64,000 bases of DNA from an uncultured Pseudomonadales bacterium (GCA_958296025.1 OY282430.1:2666001-2730000), one strand, 5' to 3'. Positions 46,848 through 55,817 are shown, numbered from the stretch's first letter. The notes: generated by a model from the sequence alone, not told the origin. Made by a program: numbers and translations.

Positions 46848-47477
46848 ATGAACGGCGTCGGCCTGCACAAACGGCTGGAGGCGAACACGGGGCTTTTGAT
46901 CTTCGGCATCCTGTTCGTCTCCGCCATCGGCGGGTTGGTGCAGGTGCTGCCAAGCATTTTTCAGGATTCCTTGGCGGCGCCCAGCGCAGGGGTCAAGCCG
47001 CACAGTCCGGCCGAGTTGGTGGGGCGGGACATCTACATCCGCGAGGGCTGCAGCACCTGCCATTCGCAGCAGGTGCGTCCCCTGCTGGCCGAAGTGAAGC
47101 GCTATGGCCCCTTCTCACGGGCGGGGGAGTCCGCCTATGACCGGCCCTTCCTGTGGGGGTCGAAGCGCACCGGCCCGGACCTGCACCGCGTCGGCGGGCG
47201 CTATTCCGACGAGTGGCAGCGCCTGCATCTGCTGGATCCGCGCACTGTGGTGCCGAACTCCATCATGCCGGCCTACCCCTGGCTGGCCGAGCGGCCGGCC
47301 GATGCCGGGCCGGACATTCAGCTGCGGATGCGGGCCTTGCGCTCCTTGGGCCATCCGTACAGCGATGCGGACATTGAAGCGGCCCCAGCCGCCATTGAGG
47401 GCTTGACCGAGATGGACGCCTTGGTCGCCTATCTGCAAGGGCTTGGCACGGCGATGCCGGCCGGAGGCGGCCGATGA
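46848..47477 (+). CDS. ccoO: cbb3-type cytochrome c oxidase subunit II (mono-heme)
   Basis: Membrane-anchored c-type cytochrome that passes electrons to CcoN. The 209-residue protein has one N-terminal membrane helix (about 15-35), the heme c motif C68-S-T-C71-H72 in REGCSTCHSQQVRP, and the conserved GPFSRAGESAYDRPFLWGSKRTGPDLHRVGGRYSDEWQ block. The distal methionine ligand is expected in SIMPAYPWL. It is co-transcribed with ccoN, and its stop overlaps the ccoQ ATG (ATGA). Confidence 0.96.
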   Translation: MNGVGLHKRLEANTGLLIFGILFVSAIGGLVQVLPSIFQDSLAAPSAGVKPHSPAELVGRDIYIREGCSTCHSQQVRPLLAEVKRYGPFSRAGESAYDRPFLWGSKRTGPDLHRVGGRYSDEWQRLHLLDPRTVVPNSIMPAYPWLAERPADAGPDIQLRMRALRSLGHPYSDADIEAAPAAIEGLTEMDALVAYLQGLGTAMPAGGGR

Positions 47478-47632
47478 CTTGGTTCCTTTTCGCCGGCGAC
47501 ATGCTGGTCATGCTGTTCATGGTCGCCTTGGTGGTCTGGGTATTCTGGCGCTCGCCGGACCAGGCCCTGGACGAGGCCGCCCGCATTCCCTTGGAGGACG
47601 AGCGCGTTGCAGACGACCATGCCGACAGCTGA
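47474..47632 (+). CDS. ccoQ: cbb3-type oxidase subunit CcoQ/FixQ
   Basis: A 52-residue subunit, too short to be picked by simple length cut-offs. It has one membrane helix (about residues 3-25) followed by WRSPDQALDEAARIPLEDE, the FixQ-like motif (SPKRKxxFDEAANLPFxDD in relatives). CcoQ stabilises the oxidase complex. Its ATG overlaps the ccoO stop and its 3' end overlaps the ccoP start region, as expected in ccoNOQP operons. Confidence 0.88.
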   Translation: MTWFLFAGDMLVMLFMVALVVWVFWRSPDQALDEAARIPLEDERVADDHADS

Positions 47633-48536
47633 TCTGCCCGGGGATTTTTGGGCCGGCTGGATTGCCGTTCTTACGGTTGGCAGCTTGATCGGCCTCGGCT
47701 GGTTGGTCTATAGCATTTACTTCGCCGCCAACGGGTCAGGGAAGGCCGAGGACGGGCATGAGGGGCCGGTTTGGGACGGCAACCTGCGCGAAGGCGCCCA
47801 ACCGCCACCGATGTGGTGGTTCTGGCTGCTGTTCGCCTCCCTGGCCATCTCCGTCCTATACTTGATGCTCTATCCCGGCCTCGGCAGCCATGCCGGAGCG
47901 CTGCAATGGTCCCAAGGCGGGCGGCTCAGCGACAGCATGGCCGAGTTCGAGGCGAAATTCGGCGGCCTGCGGCAGCTAGTGGCGGAAGGCTCATTGGAGA
48001 CCTTGCGAGCGGACCCCGAGCTGATACGCTCGGCTCGGAGCATCTTCCACCGTCACTGCGCCGCCTGCCACGGCGATGAGGGACAAGGTCAAGCGCAGCG
48101 CTTCCCCAACCTGACCGATGCCGAGTGGCAATGGGGCGGCAGCGCCGCGGCCATAGAGCAGTCCATTCGCCAAGGCCGCACCGCCGTGATGGTGGGTTGG
48201 CTGCCGGTGCTCGGCGACGCCGGCGTCAAACAGGTGACGGACTATGTGCGGCAGTTGCAGGAGGGCAGCGCCGCGGGGCATCCGGGCCAGGTGCGGTATG
48301 GCCAGTTCTGCGCCGCCTGCCACGCCCCGGACGGCGCCGGCAACCCAATCCTGGGCGCCCCCAGTCTGATCGACCAAGTGACGCTGTACGGTGACAGCAT
48401 CGACGCCATCGAATACAGCATCGCCATTGGCCGCACCGGCCTGATGCCGGCCTTTGGGGAACGGCTGGACAACACCCAAATTCGCCTGTTGGTGGCCTAT
48501 CTGACCCGAGCTGGGGAGGTCAAGCGGGAGTCCTAG
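47607..48536 (+). CDS. ccoP: cbb3-type cytochrome c oxidase subunit III (di-heme)
   Basis: Di-heme cytochrome c that receives electrons from soluble cytochromes. The 309-residue protein has two N-terminal hydrophobic segments (about 14-40 and 69-90), the conserved DGNLREGAQPPPMWWFWLL block and two heme motifs, C151-AACH and C235-AACH. A TTG at 47607 is preceded by GGAGG and overlaps ccoQ; an ATG at 47619 is the alternative. It ends the operon; the maturation genes ccoGHIS are not in the window. Confidence 0.95.
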   Translation: MQTTMPTADLPGDFWAGWIAVLTVGSLIGLGWLVYSIYFAANGSGKAEDGHEGPVWDGNLREGAQPPPMWWFWLLFASLAISVLYLMLYPGLGSHAGALQWSQGGRLSDSMAEFEAKFGGLRQLVAEGSLETLRADPELIRSARSIFHRHCAACHGDEGQGQAQRFPNLTDAEWQWGGSAAAIEQSIRQGRTAVMVGWLPVLGDAGVKQVTDYVRQLQEGSAAGHPGQVRYGQFCAACHAPDGAGNPILGAPSLIDQVTLYGDSIDAIEYSIAIGRTGLMPAFGERLDNTQIRLLVAYLTRAGEVKRES

Positions 48537-48595
48537 GCCCGGGATCGATAGCCGAACGGAAGGGTGCCGCCTGCCCAGCGGTGCGGGGGCCGCGG

Positions 48596-50878
48596 TCAGA
48601 ACTCCACGCCGATGCGCAGGCGGTATTGACGGGGGGCGATCAGTTCCTCCGAGGTGGCGCCGACGCCGAAGACATCGGTGAAGCGGGCGTTGACGCCGTC
48701 CTTGTCGGTCAGGTTGGTGGCGATAAAGTCGAGGCGCCAGTTGGACAGGTCCGGCAGCAGGCTGAGGGTTAGGTTGAGCAGGCTGTGGCTGGGCACCTGA
48801 TCGGTGACCGGATTGTTGAAGATGCGATGCTGGAAGCCGTCCCGATAGCTGTATTGCAGGCTGCCCTCAAACTCCCCCCAACGGCCCAAGCGCTCCGCGT
48901 AGCGCAGCACTAGGTTGGCGGTGAACTGCGGCGTCTTGGGCAGCCGATTGTCCTTCACGTCGCGGATGGCGACGGCGCGGGCGCGCTGGATCTCCGGGCC
49001 GAACAGGAAGGCCCCTTGGGCCAAGAGGGCGTTGGTGGCGGCATCGGAGCGCACGTTGTCCAAGGCCAAGTGGCTCTTGGTGATCTTGGTCTCCAACCAG
49101 GACAGGCGGGCATCCATGGCGATCTTGCTGGTCAGGAAGCCGAATATCTCCACTTCGGCGCCATAGATGTCCGCAGCCGGCACGTTGCCGACGCCGCCCT
49201 CGAATACCTCCGGATCCGTGGCTTGGTATTGCAGGTTTTCATAGTCGTAGAGGAAGACCGCGGCGTTGACGCGAAATCGGTCATTGGCGAAGTGCGCCTT
49301 CACCCCGGCTTCCCAAGCCTGCACCGTCTCCCTATCGAAGGTCTGCTGCACCACGATGGGGGCGATGACGCTCTCCCGGCCAAAGGTCAGGTTGCTGCCG
49401 CCGGGCTTGAAGCCTCGGGTGTAGGAGCCATAGACCATCGCGTCCTCGCCAAGGTCCTGCTCCAAGACGACGCGGCCCGTGATTTGGCGGCTTCTGGTCT
49501 GCAGCACCTCGGTGCCGGCCCGCCCGAAGAAGTTGGTGACTTCGGAATGGACCTCGTCGTTGGTGTAGCGCAGGCCGGCGATTAGCCGGGCGCTGTAGCC
49601 AAGGCTGTAGGTGCCCTCTGCATAGACGGAGAGGGAGTCACGCTCCGGCTTGGAGTTTGAAATGAAGCCGTAGTCCCCCAAGGCGTAGCTGCGCACCTCC
49701 TCCACGCTGATGGGGTCGAAGCGACCGTCGAAGCCGAAATCCAGATACTCGTGGAAGAGGATGTCCACCTGGGTGTCCAAATAGAAGAGGCCAGCCACCC
49801 AATCCAGCCTACCCCATAGGGGCTCCGAGGAGATCAGGTTCAGTTCCTGAGTGAAGGTCTTCTGCCGGTTTATCTCCGGGGCGACGATGCTGGGCACCAG
49901 GGTGAAGGGCGGCAGGCTGGCGAGGTCGTTGCGGTCATTGTCGCGCACCACGGCGATCTCATCGTCCTGATGGCTGGTCAAGGACTTGGCGGTGAAGTTC
50001 GGCAGGTCCCATTCCGCCACCAAGCTGTACAGGCGAGCTGTCAACTCGAAGCTGTTGGCCGAGTCCTGGGCCAGTTCCCGGGGGTCTGGGGTGGGGTCCA
50101 GAATGCCCTTCTGCGCGGCGCCGTTGGTATCCTCGTCGTGGACTTGGGCAGTGAGGTGGAAGCGCAGGCGGTCCATGGGTGTCCACAGCAGGCGCACCCG
50201 GCCAGAGAGGCTGTCCGCCTGGTCCAAGTCTTGGTTCAGCACGATGTTCTCGCTGAAGCCGTCGTGCCGCTGCGAGGCGGCGGAAACGCGCAGGGCCAGC
50301 ACATCGCTTAAGGGGACGTTCACCGCCCCCCTGGCCCGCATCAAGCTGTAGTTGCCGAAGCTGATGTCCGCATTGCCGAAGAAAGCGCTGGTGTCCGGCG
50401 CCGCGGTGATCACATTGATGGCGCCGCCGGTGGAATTCTGCCCGAACAGCGTGCCTTGCGGCCCACGCAGCACCTCAATGCGCTCCGTGTCCAGGAAATC
50501 CGTGTGCAAGGCGGAGGACGAGGCGACGTAGATGCCGTCGAGGTGGTAGGAAACCGACGGATTGGCGATGGCGTTCTGATTGGCTTCGTTGCCGACGCCA
50601 CGAATGGAAATGACCGTTTTGAACCCCTCGTTCTTGGCCACTGTCACCCCCGGCGCGATGCCGCTCAAATCGACGAAGGAGCCGATGCCGCGGTTGTCGA
50701 TATCGTCCGCCGCCAGGGCAGTGACCGCTTGGGAGAGGTCCTGCAGTCTCTCCGACCGCTTCTCCGCCGTGACGATTATCTCCTCCACCGCCGGCGCCGC
50801 CCGCTCCTGGGCCGCAACGGGCGACAATGCGAACGCCGTCACTAAAGCCAACCCATTCAGCGGTGTCGCAGCCCTCAT
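48596..50878 (-). CDS. TonB-dependent outer-membrane receptor
   Basis: A 760-residue outer-membrane porin-like transporter powered by TonB. A signal peptide (about residues 1-23, ending SPVAAQ) is followed by a TonB-box-like EEIIVTAEKR, a plug domain (SERLQDLSQAVTAL ... RGVGNEANQNAIANPSVSYHLDG, IEVLRGPQGTLFGQNSTGGAINVIT) and a 22-strand barrel ending in aromatic F (RLRIGVEF). The start at 50878 has GAGG nearby and begins the signal peptide. The plug type is common in proteobacteria that take up hydrophobic or complex organic compounds. It is probably the last gene of the ligase-TRAP run. Confidence 0.92.
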   Translation of the reverse strand: MRAATPLNGLALVTAFALSPVAAQERAAPAVEEIIVTAEKRSERLQDLSQAVTALAADDIDNRGIGSFVDLSGIAPGVTVAKNEGFKTVISIRGVGNEANQNAIANPSVSYHLDGIYVASSSALHTDFLDTERIEVLRGPQGTLFGQNSTGGAINVITAAPDTSAFFGNADISFGNYSLMRARGAVNVPLSDVLALRVSAASQRHDGFSENIVLNQDLDQADSLSGRVRLLWTPMDRLRFHLTAQVHDEDTNGAAQKGILDPTPDPRELAQDSANSFELTARLYSLVAEWDLPNFTAKSLTSHQDDEIAVVRDNDRNDLASLPPFTLVPSIVAPEINRQKTFTQELNLISSEPLWGRLDWVAGLFYLDTQVDILFHEYLDFGFDGRFDPISVEEVRSYALGDYGFISNSKPERDSLSVYAEGTYSLGYSARLIAGLRYTNDEVHSEVTNFFGRAGTEVLQTRSRQITGRVVLEQDLGEDAMVYGSYTRGFKPGGSNLTFGRESVIAPIVVQQTFDRETVQAWEAGVKAHFANDRFRVNAAVFLYDYENLQYQATDPEVFEGGVGNVPAADIYGAEVEIFGFLTSKIAMDARLSWLETKITKSHLALDNVRSDAATNALLAQGAFLFGPEIQRARAVAIRDVKDNRLPKTPQFTANLVLRYAERLGRWGEFEGSLQYSYRDGFQHRIFNNPVTDQVPSHSLLNLTLSLLPDLSNWRLDFIATNLTDKDGVNARFTDVFGVGATSEELIAPRQYRLRIGVEF

Positions 50879-51074
50879 GCGAAGCCTCGCCGTTCGCAAT
50901 GCCAAGGGTCCGTGTGCATCAGCGGATTGTAGCCGTGTTTGGACAATGATCCGAAGCGTAGCGGCATGTGGCTAACTTTGCCTCCCAACCCAGCCCCCGC
51001 GGCGCCGCATTCCGCCGTTCCGAAGACCTCGGGCAGCGCAACCAGCCCTTGCGCGGACGACCGCCAGCGCCGCC

Positions 51075-52397
51075 TTATCCGCCGTAAAACCGCTGCGGCA
51101 GCCAGAGCGCGATTTGCGGGAACATCATCACCAGCGCGAGGGCGAGGCACATCACCAGCACGAAGGGGGTGATGGACTTGTAGATGTCCAGCAGGCTGAT
51201 TTCCGGCGGGGCCATGGCCCGCATCAGGAACAGGTTGTAGCCGAAGGGCGGCGTCATGTAGGCCACTTGGCAGGTGATGGTGTAGAGCACGCCGTACCAG
51301 ATGGGGTCGAAGCCCAAGGCCACCACCAGCGGGACGTACAGGGGCGCGACGATGACCAGCATGGCGGTGTCGTCCAGGAACATGCCCATGACCAAGTAGG
51401 ACAGCTGCATCATGATGAGCACCGCCAAGGGGCTGAGCAGCCAATGGTCGATGAACAGGGCTTCGATGGCCTTGACCGCCCCCAGCCCGTCGAACACGGC
51501 GCCGAAGCACAACGCCGCCAGGATGATCCACATGAACATGCAGCTGATGCCGAGGCTCTTGCGCAGCGTTTCCTCCATCACCTGCCGGGTCAGGCGGCCC
51601 TTCGCCAAGGCGGCGAGGGTGGCGGCGGCGGCACCGACGGCGGAGCTTTCCACCAAGCTGGTGACGCCCATCAGGAACAGGCCGGTCATGGAGAAGAAAA
51701 TCAACAGTGGCAGCAGGCCGGAGCGCAGCAGCTTCAGCTTCTCCGCCAAGGGCAGCCGCCGCTCCGCCGCCGGCAAGGGCGGCCCTAGATTGGGCTGAAG
51801 CCGGCAGCGGATGACGATGTACAGCACGAACAGCCCCGCCAACAGCAAGCCGGGAAACACCCCGGCCAGCCACAACTGACCGACCGGCTGCCGGGCGATC
51901 ATCGCGTAAAGCACCAGCACCACGCTGGGCGGCACCAAGATGCCGAGGGAGCTGCCGGCCTGCACCACCCCGGTGATCATCACCTTGTCGTAGCCGCGTC
52001 GCAGCATTTCCGGCAGGGCGATGCTGGCGCCGATGGCCATGCCCGCCACGCTTAGCCCGTTCATCGCCGAGATCACCACCATCAGGCCGATGGTGCCGAT
52101 GGCGAGGCCGCCCCTGAGCGGCCCAAACCAGACATGGAAAGCGCGGTACAGGTCGCTGGCGATGCCGGACTCCGACAGCATGTAGCCCATGTAGATGAAC
52201 ATGGGCAGGGTCAGCAGCGCATACCAATTGAACAGCTTGAAGGCGGCGCTGAACGGCAGTTCCACTCCGCCCACGCCCCACAGCGCCAAGGCGAAGACGG
52301 TGGCGACGAAGCCGATGACGCCGAACACCCGCTGGCCGGTGAGCAGCATCAGCAACATGGAGGAGAACATCAACAGGCCGGTCAGTTCATAGCCCAC
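51075..52397 (-). CDS. dctM: TRAP transporter large permease (DctM-like)
   Basis: The transport subunit of a tripartite ATP-independent periplasmic system, driving uptake of organic acids with sodium. The 440-residue protein has about twelve helices. DctM hallmarks are MLLMLLTGQRVFGVIGF, PMFIYMGYMLSESGIASDLYRA, GLMVVISAMNGLSVAGMAIG, GSSLGILVPPSVVLVLYAMI and a C-terminal ITCQVAYMTPPFGYNLF. A GTG at 52397 is preferred; an earlier in-frame start would add residues lacking similarity. It follows dctQ after 126 bases. No DctP periplasmic binding protein is encoded nearby. Confidence 0.9.
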   Translation of the reverse strand: MGYELTGLLMFSSMLLMLLTGQRVFGVIGFVATVFALALWGVGGVELPFSAAFKLFNWYALLTLPMFIYMGYMLSESGIASDLYRAFHVWFGPLRGGLAIGTIGLMVVISAMNGLSVAGMAIGASIALPEMLRRGYDKVMITGVVQAGSSLGILVPPSVVLVLYAMIARQPVGQLWLAGVFPGLLLAGLFVLYIVIRCRLQPNLGPPLPAAERRLPLAEKLKLLRSGLLPLLIFFSMTGLFLMGVTSLVESSAVGAAAATLAALAKGRLTRQVMEETLRKSLGISCMFMWIILAALCFGAVFDGLGAVKAIEALFIDHWLLSPLAVLIMMQLSYLVMGMFLDDTAMLVIVAPLYVPLVVALGFDPIWYGVLYTITCQVAYMTPPFGYNLFLMRAMAPPEISLLDIYKSITPFVLVMCLALALVMMFPQIALWLPQRFYGG

Positions 52398-52523
52398 GGA
52401 CGCGGCCCCCCTCGGCGGCAGCGGCGAAGGCCCCTGCCCCACCCACAGCCAGCCGGCGGTTCACTGGGCGGCCGGGCGGCGCCCTCAGGAATCGACCCGA
52501 GCCCAGCTCAATGGATTCGCGTC

Positions 52524-53036
52524 TCATGGGATGGGTCTTCCCCGCGCCGCAGCCAAGTCCCTGAAGAACAAGGCGACCACCTGCAGCAGCAGCAGCCCGA
52601 TGCCGCAGGTCATGACGATCTTGATGGGCGCCAGCGGCGGCCCCCAAACCGAGTAGTTCTTCTGGCTGTACTCCAGCGCGTACTGCGTGCTGGAAACGCC
52701 GCCATAAAGCAGCACCACCAAGTAGGCGACCAGACCGATGGCGGTGATGCAGTCCAAAACCGCCTTGGTCTTCGGCGACCAGCGGCTATACAGAACATCC
52801 ATGCGCACATGGGAGTCCAGCTGCATGGAGTAGCCGCCGCCGAGCAGGTAATAGGCGGCCAGGGCCATCTGCGCCACTTCCACGGACCAGATGAGAGGCG
52901 CGTCGAGAAGGGTTCGGGAGAGGGCCGAATACAGCAGCACGCCCATGATGACGAACACCAAGAACATCGCGCAGCGGCCAACGGCCCGGTTCAGACGGTC
53001 AACGAGGCGGACGTAGGCGTGGATGCAGGTGCGCAA
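52524..53036 (-). CDS. dctQ: TRAP transporter small permease (DctQ-like)
   Basis: A 170-residue membrane subunit that stabilises the large permease. Four helices are visible (about 20-42, 55-75, 95-115, 135-158). The conserved SVEVAQMALAAYYLLGGGYSMQLDSHVRMDVLYSRWSPKTKAVLD region matches the family. It precedes dctM in the usual order. Upstream lies the acyl-CoA ligase, 84 bases away, so the transporter may bring in the acid that the ligase activates (inference). Confidence 0.88.
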   Translation of the reverse strand: MRTCIHAYVRLVDRLNRAVGRCAMFLVFVIMGVLLYSALSRTLLDAPLIWSVEVAQMALAAYYLLGGGYSMQLDSHVRMDVLYSRWSPKTKAVLDCITAIGLVAYLVVLLYGGVSSTQYALEYSQKNYSVWGPPLAPIKIVMTCGIGLLLLQVVALFFRDLAAARGRPIP

Positions 53037-53120
53037 GCTTATCCCTCAAGTCTGGCGGAGACACTGGGCAGCACGTCTTTTCAGTGGGCGGATGCTACGA
53101 ATTATGCGCCCTTTGCCCCT

Positions 53121-54860
53121 TCAACCCCCGCCAAGCAAAAACTTCCGCACCTTGCCCGAGGCGTTGCGGGGAAGTTGCTCCCGCCAAGTGACCCGGCGGG
53201 GCACCTTGTAGTTGGCCATGCGCTCTCTGGCCCAAGTGATCAGGGCTTCCTCCGTCAAGGCGCTGGCGGGGGTGCGGACGGCGAAGAGGTGGCCGACTTC
53301 GCCTAAGCGGTCGTCCGCGGCGCCGATGACCGCCGCTTCGGTGATGTCCGGGTGGTCAAGCAACTGGTTTTCGATTTCCGCCGGGTAGCAGTTGAAGCCG
53401 CCGCAGATGTACATGTCCTTCAGGCGGTCGACGATTTTCAGGTAGCCGCGCCCGTCCAACACACCAAGGTCGCCGGTCTTCAGCCAGCCGTCCGCGGTGA
53501 TGGCGGCGGCGGTGGCGGCCGGATCGTCCAGGTAGCCGCGCATGACGTTGAAGCCGCGCACCCAAACTTCGCCGCGCTCGCCCGGCGGCAGGGCCTGCCC
53601 TTCGCTGCCGGCGATGCGCAGCTCCACGCCGCGCATGGCCCGCCCGCAGGTGTTGGCGATGGTCTCGAAATCGTCACCGGAGCGGCATAGGGAAACCACC
53701 CCGGAGGATTCGGTGAGGCCGTAGGCGGTGTACACCTCGGCGAAGCCCAGCCGATGCTTCATGTCCTTGACCAACTGCACCGGCACGGAGGCGGCGCCGG
53801 TCACGGCGCAGCGCAGGGAGCTGAGGTCGGCGGCCGCCAAGGCCGGATGGGTCAGCAGGGATTGAAAGACGGTGGGCGGCCCCGGCAGCAGGGTGATGCG
53901 GTGGCGCTCGACTTGCTGCAGCAGCCGCCCCGCGTCGAAGGTGGTTTGCGGATAGATGGTCGCCCCGTGCAGCAGCGCCGCCAGCCAGCCGGCCTTGTAG
54001 CCGAAGGAGTGGAAGAAGGGGTTGACGATGAGGTAGCGGTCATCGGCGCTCAGGCCGACGGCGGCGGACCATTCCACGAAGGTGGCGATGTTCTGCCCGT
54101 GGCTGGTCATGGCCCCCTTGGGCGCCCCAGTGGTGCCGGAGGTGTAGAGGATGTCCGAGAGGTCGTCCGGCTGCACTGCGGCGATGCGTTGCGCCAACGC
54201 CGCATCCTGTACGCCTTCGCCCAAGCGGGCGAAGTCTTCAAGCCGGCAAACCCTGTCTGCTGCAGCGTCCCCGCCTTCCGCCGACGATTGCTTTGACGGC
54301 GCGCTCGAAGACGCGGCCGAGTGGCTTGCGGGGTTGTCGGTCTCTGTGGCTGGTGCGTCGGCGCGGCCCAGCGGATGCATTGCGGAGGGCGCAACCGCTT
54401 GCGCGGTGGAACGGTGCTCGGTGGTCTCCGTTGGGGATTGGGCGGACGGGCCGCCGCTGTTCAGCAGGACGATGCGCTCAAGGGTTGGGCAATCCTGCCG
54501 GGCCAGCAGATCCGCGTAATCCGTGCCGAGGAAATCCGCCACGGCGAAGGCCAGCTTGGCCCCGGAGCGGCGCACAATGTCCGCCGCCTCGCCGCCCTTG
54601 AAGCGGGTGTTGATGGGCACCAGCACACCGCCGATCTGCTGGCCGGCCAAGGCCGCCGTCACCCACTGCGCCATGTTCGGCGCCCAGACCGAAAACCGCT
54701 CCCCCGCTTGCAAGCCAATGGCAAGAAGGGCTTTGGATAGCTGGTCCGCCTGCGCCTTGAGCTGGGCGAAAGTCAGTCGCAAGCCACCATCCACAATGGC
54801 CGCCTTGTGCGGAAAGCCGGCTGCCGCGTCCTGTAGCACATCGGCGAGGGTACGACCCAT
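53121..54860 (-). CDS. Acyl-CoA synthetase, FadD3-like, with a low-complexity insert
   Basis: An ANL-superfamily ligase forming acyl-CoA from acid, ATP and CoA. The 579-residue sequence closely follows mycobacterial FadD3, which activates a steroid ring-degradation acid: VPINTRF, YTSGTTGAPKGAM, DDRYLIVNPFFHSFGYKAG, RHRITLLPGPPT, VTGAASVPVQLV, TAYGLTE, DGWLKTGDLG, DRLKDMYICGGFNCYPAEIE and the catalytic lysine in PRNASGKVRK. Residues about 136-203 are a Ser/Ala/Thr-rich insert absent from FadD3. The start at 54860 is the family start. The FadD3 likeness supports, but does not prove, steroid-type substrates. Confidence 0.85.
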   Translation of the reverse strand: MGRTLADVLQDAAAGFPHKAAIVDGGLRLTFAQLKAQADQLSKALLAIGLQAGERFSVWAPNMAQWVTAALAGQQIGGVLVPINTRFKGGEAADIVRRSGAKLAFAVADFLGTDYADLLARQDCPTLERIVLLNSGGPSAQSPTETTEHRSTAQAVAPSAMHPLGRADAPATETDNPASHSAASSSAPSKQSSAEGGDAAADRVCRLEDFARLGEGVQDAALAQRIAAVQPDDLSDILYTSGTTGAPKGAMTSHGQNIATFVEWSAAVGLSADDRYLIVNPFFHSFGYKAGWLAALLHGATIYPQTTFDAGRLLQQVERHRITLLPGPPTVFQSLLTHPALAAADLSSLRCAVTGAASVPVQLVKDMKHRLGFAEVYTAYGLTESSGVVSLCRSGDDFETIANTCGRAMRGVELRIAGSEGQALPPGERGEVWVRGFNVMRGYLDDPAATAAAITADGWLKTGDLGVLDGRGYLKIVDRLKDMYICGGFNCYPAEIENQLLDHPDITEAAVIGAADDRLGEVGHLFAVRTPASALTEEALITWARERMANYKVPRRVTWREQLPRNASGKVRKFLLGGG

Positions 54861-54882
54861 TGCTTCGCCAACCCATCCCCGC

Positions 54883-55509
54883 CTAGCGCACCCGGATTCG
54901 GGGGTCGGGCGCACCCCGGCGGATGGTCGTCAAGAACCGTTCCAAAGGGGCGGCAGCGGCCACCTCCGGTTCGTCCTGCGCGGCGGGATGCCGCCAGAAC
55001 TCACGCCAAGAAGGAAACAGATCGTGAAAGGCGCCGCGGTAGGGCGCCCGGCCCGGCCAGCGCATCTTCATCGCGCCGGTGGGGGGCTTGTTGAGGTCCG
55101 TGGCGTACCAATAACAGGGCAGCCGGCGGCGGAACAACCAGCGGCCGTCGATGCGTTCATAGCTGTCCCAATAGAGCATCTGCATGATGACCCACTCGGT
55201 GCCGGTTTCGTGCTCGTTTTTGGAGTACAGGACGCCGATGGCGTGCTCCGGGTCATCGAACTCGATGATGTGGTTGCCGGTTTGGTGGGAGGTGCCGGTG
55301 AACTGCAGGCGCAGGGTGTCGTCCAACCAGCGCTTGAGAGGCCCCCGGCCGATCTTGTCCCGGCTGACGCGAATGTCCGGCGCGAAGAGGTTGACGTGGG
55401 CGTCCAGGTCCCGCATGTCCAAGGAGAGCGCGTACTTGGCCACCAGTTGGCGGATCTCCTCGATGGACTCCAACCGGTCCAAGCGTCTTTGCAGAGCGCC
55501 GCCGCTCAT
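54883..55509 (-). CDS. SnoaL-like/NTF2-fold protein
   Basis: A 208-residue protein of the SnoaL_4 nuclear transport factor 2 group. An opening LDRLESIEEIRQLVAKYALSLDMRDLDAHVNLFAPDIRVS helix-strand and the QMLYWDSYERIDGRWLFRRRLPCYWYATD strand are typical. Members act as isomerases, dehydratases or ring-hydroxylation partners, with no fixed reaction. ATG 55509 is used in place of a TTG two codons upstream. It heads the minus-strand arm, 22 bases before the ligase. Residue Y28 and D33/D38 occupy the expected pocket area, by analogy only. Confidence 0.8.
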   Translation of the reverse strand: MSGGALQRRLDRLESIEEIRQLVAKYALSLDMRDLDAHVNLFAPDIRVSRDKIGRGPLKRWLDDTLRLQFTGTSHQTGNHIIEFDDPEHAIGVLYSKNEHETGTEWVIMQMLYWDSYERIDGRWLFRRRLPCYWYATDLNKPPTGAMKMRWPGRAPYRGAFHDLFPSWREFWRHPAAQDEPEVAAAAPLERFLTTIRRGAPDPRIRVR

Positions 55510-55817
55510 TCCCAACGCCCTTTGCCCAAGGATGCCCGGCTAGGCTCAACAAGCATCAGGGTTCGCCCATATCCTCAAATATTTGTACCCTAACATACGC
55601 AAATGGGAAAAAAATGGTGACAATGCCATCTAAATACGCAAAGATGTGGGGCAGGAACAGCGCTTGCGTCAGTTACCGTCGGTGGCATCGGGGTGCTTTG
55701 CGGCAGGCTAGGCGGAGCGGCAGCCAGCGCAAGGGTCCGAGTGGGACGCCCGCACGGTGGGGTCGCCACGCCTGACGCCCTAGTTGGATGCGGCGCAACC
55801 GCAGGAGGTTCGGCAAA
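55510..55817. promoter_or_regulatory. Divergent control region with repeated TACGCAAA
   Basis: A relatively AT-rich gap between the SnoaL-like gene and the Lrp pair. TACGCAAA occurs at 55596-55603 and again at 55635-55642, 39 bases apart. A perfect CAAATATTTG palindrome lies at about 55576-55585. The same 8-mer makes up the inverted repeat at 63724-63756. These are candidate operators for the adjacent Lrp-type regulators. No gene is seen. Confidence 0.5.

Noticed and set aside
45565-46851. 428-codon frame within ccoN
   Set aside because: Out-of-frame shadow rich in Arg, His and Pro; ccoN is intact in the other frame.
50875-52281. 468-codon frame overlapping the TRAP large permease on the same strand
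   Set aside because: Arg/His/Gly/Pro-rich translation typical of an out-of-frame reading of dctM, which is itself full-length and conserved.
53068-53085. Second copy of the MITE end (GAGACACTG) before dctQ
   Set aside because: Only about nine bases match, with no partner repeat or target duplication.
52134-53306. 390-codon plus-strand frame across dctM, dctQ and the ligase end
   Set aside because: Antisense to three conserved genes and without recognisable domains.
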